From positions 1-15,389 of the forward strand of contig CAJYKY010000446.1 of NCBI GenBank assembly GCA_913775005.1: a DNA stretch of 15,389 bases, in the 5' to 3' direction. Position numbers and translations under genes: made by a program. Source of the DNA: an uncultured Achromobacter sp. (GTDB lineage Bacteria > Pseudomonadota > Gammaproteobacteria > Burkholderiales > Burkholderiaceae_B). How positions within the stretch are numbered: position 1 is the first letter of the stretch; each line of letters opens with the position of its first letter. This document shows positions 14,102-15,389 of the stretch, piece after piece. Below the pieces are notes generated by a model that saw only the letters and a program-made list of their open reading frames with translations, made no database searches and was not told the DNA's origin.

Positions 14102-14146
14102 GCTACGGCTTCGATACGGCTTTCAGTACGGCTTTTGCTACCGCTT
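14102..14146. repeat. Short tandem repeat between CoA-transferase and Bug genes
   Basis: Four copies of TACGGCTT, the last as TACCGCTT, begin at 14104, 14115, 14127 and 14139, with a period of 11-12 bases. On the minus strand they read AAGCCGTA and lie just past the CoA-transferase stop codon. Nothing else is recognisable in this 101-base gap except the Bug ribosome-binding site. Confidence 0.7.
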
Positions 14147-14159
14147 CCTGCGGCCTGCG

Positions 14160-15389
14160 CTAAGGCTTTCGAGGAGGCTTGCGCGGCAAGACGCCTTGCG
14201 TACGCAGCGCCGCGATGTGGTGGTCGTCAAGGCCGGCCTCGCGCAGAACTTCGTCGGTGTGCTGCGCATAGGCCGGCGGCAAGCGGCGCAGCCTTGCGGG
14301 CGCGTTGAACAGCCGCGTTGCGACACCGATGCCGTGATAGCCGTCGCGGTCCACGCGCATGCCGCGATGGCGCGCATGCGCTTGCTCGAAGGCTTCAGGC
14401 ACGGTGTGGACCGGGCCGGCGGGTACGCCCAGCTGCATCAGGTCGCGGCAGACCACGTCGCGTTCGCGCGTGGCCAGCGCGGTTTCGATGGCGAGACGCA
14501 ACGCGTCGCGGTGTTGCAGGCGCTGGCGGTTGGTGCCAAAACGCTCGTCATCCAACAGGGCGGCCAGTCCCATGTAGTCGCAGAATTTCCGGAACTGGCG
14601 GTCGTTCACGATGCCCAGGAATAGCTCGCCATCTCGGCAGCGGAAGCGGTCGTAAGGCGCGATGTTGGGGTGCGCGCTGCCCAGCAGGCCGGGCGTTGCC
14701 TGCGTGTGCATCCAGTTGGCGGCGTGCGGCACCAGCAGGCTGAGCGCGGTGTCGAACAATGTGGCTTCCACGCGCTGGCCCTGGCCCGTGCGCGCGCGGT
14801 GGTACAGCGCCATCAAGATGCCGGACTGCGCAACGTATCCGGTCAGGTGGTCAACGATGGGAATGCCGATGCGGGTGGGGCCGCTGGCGGGGTCGCCGTT
14901 CACGCTCATCAGTCCGCACATGGCTTGCAGGATGGCGTCGTAACCGGGCAGCGCGCCCAGCGGGCCGTCGTCGCCAAAGCCCGAGATGGCGCAGTAGATC
15001 AGTTGCGGAAAGCGCGGCTTCAGATCCGTCTCGTAGTCCAGGCCCCATTTGGCCATGGTGCCGGGAATGAAGTTTTCGACCAGGACGTCGGCGTCTTCCA
15101 GCAGGCGCAGCAGCACGTCGCGGCCGGCAGGCAGCGACAAGTCCAGGCCAATGGCGCGTTTGCCGCGGTTGACGGCGGTGAAGTAGGCGGCGTCGCCGTC
15201 GTCATTGACGGGCGGGCCCAGCGTGCGCGTTTCATCGCCGCCGGGCGGTTCCACCTTGATGACGCTGGCACCCTGGTCCGCCAGCATCTGCGTGCATAGC
15301 GGCCCGGCCAGCACGCGGGAAAGATCGATGACGCGTACGCCGTCCAACGCGCCGCTGGCGTGGGGCCGGGGGACGCGGGACGCGTCGGG
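14160..15389 (-). CDS. Family III CoA-transferase, CaiB/BaiF type (5' partial)
   Basis: This enzyme class moves CoA between carboxylic acids, as formyl-CoA transferase and CaiB do. The frame stays open to the window edge. The first in-window start candidate is a TTG at 15347 lying inside ALDGVRVIDLSRVLAGP, the usual N-terminal motif, so the true start is probably just beyond the window. Visible features are GASVIKVEPPGGDETR, NRGKRAIGLDL, VENFIPGTMAKWGLDY, SGFGDDGP, GYDAILQAMCGLMS, and VDHLTG with the likely catalytic Asp at 14850-14852, then RTGQGQRVEATLFDTAL. The length (about 400 residues) is normal. The C-terminus is basic (PRKPPRKP). It probably shares a transcript with the Bug receptor downstream and may activate the acid that receptor binds. 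The substrate cannot be read from sequence. Confidence 0.93.
   Translation of the reverse strand, partial: PDASRVPRPHASGALDGVRVIDLSRVLAGPLCTQMLADQGASVIKVEPPGGDETRTLGPPVNDDGDAAYFTAVNRGKRAIGLDLSLPAGRDVLLRLLEDADVLVENFIPGTMAKWGLDYETDLKPRFPQLIYCAISGFGDDGPLGALPGYDAILQAMCGLMSVNGDPASGPTRIGIPIVDHLTGYVAQSGILMALYHRARTGQGQRVEATLFDTALSLLVPHAANWMHTQATPGLLGSAHPNIAPYDRFRCRDGELFLGIVNDRQFRKFCDYMGLAALLDDERFGTNRQRLQHRDALRLAIETALATRERDVVCRDLMQLGVPAGPVHTVPEAFEQAHARHRGMRVDRDGYHGIGVATRLFNAPARLRRLPPAYAQHTDEVLREAGLDDHHIAALRTQGVLPRKPPRKP

Overview
The window is GC-rich DNA with Burkholderiales character, most like Alcaligenaceae (the Achromobacter/Bordetella group). This is inferred from three things: a Bug/TctC-type solute receptor beside a family III CoA-transferase, a two-partner-secretion adhesin built of YDG repeats, and a codon bias that leaves long open frames on the antisense strand. 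No RNA gene, CRISPR array, insertion sequence or attachment site was found. Coding density is high and no gene-free stretch reaches 300 bases.

Layout. (1) Positions 1-5419, plus strand: the 3' part of a large TpsA-type secreted adhesin (GLUG motifs, eleven ~82-residue YDG repeats, one MBG-like module, short tail), then its FhaC/ShlB-family outer-membrane transporter. The pair closes with a textbook intrinsic terminator at 5436-5470. (2) 5551-7095, plus strand: an argininosuccinate-lyase-family protein with a Sec signal peptide, in which the usual catalytic His of the GYTHLQ-like motif reads Asn. (3) 12891 down to 7102, minus strand: a compact run of six genes with gaps of 12, 50, 36, 19 and 27 bases. 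In order of transcription they are a gamma-aminobutyraldehyde-dehydrogenase-like ALDH, a tandem SnoaL-like protein, a FadR-type GntR regulator, a stand-alone Cache/PDC-type sensor, a small DUF805 membrane protein and a Tat-exported PuuB-like FAD oxidoreductase. A candidate promoter and a palindrome lie upstream of the ALDH. (4) 13019 to 15389, minus strand: a Bug-type periplasmic receptor and, upstream of it, a CaiB/BaiF CoA-transferase whose 5' end lies outside the window. The Bug gene ends in an intrinsic terminator that separates it from the ALDH operon.

How the genes may work together. The TPS pair should export a repetitive surface or secreted adhesin. The six-gene operon looks like an inducible catabolic unit for an amine or polyamine-like compound: an amine-oxidising flavoprotein makes an aldehyde, the ALDH oxidises it, and the GntR regulator with the Cache protein provides ligand sensing. 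The combination is unusual because the oxidase appears to be exported while the ALDH is cytoplasmic, and because a lone Cache protein, a DUF805 protein and a double-SnoaL protein are included. The Bug receptor and CoA-transferase fit uptake and CoA activation of a carboxylic acid. No wholly new system can be proven from sequence alone. The two best candidates for new biology are the six-gene amine operon and the exported lyase homologue.
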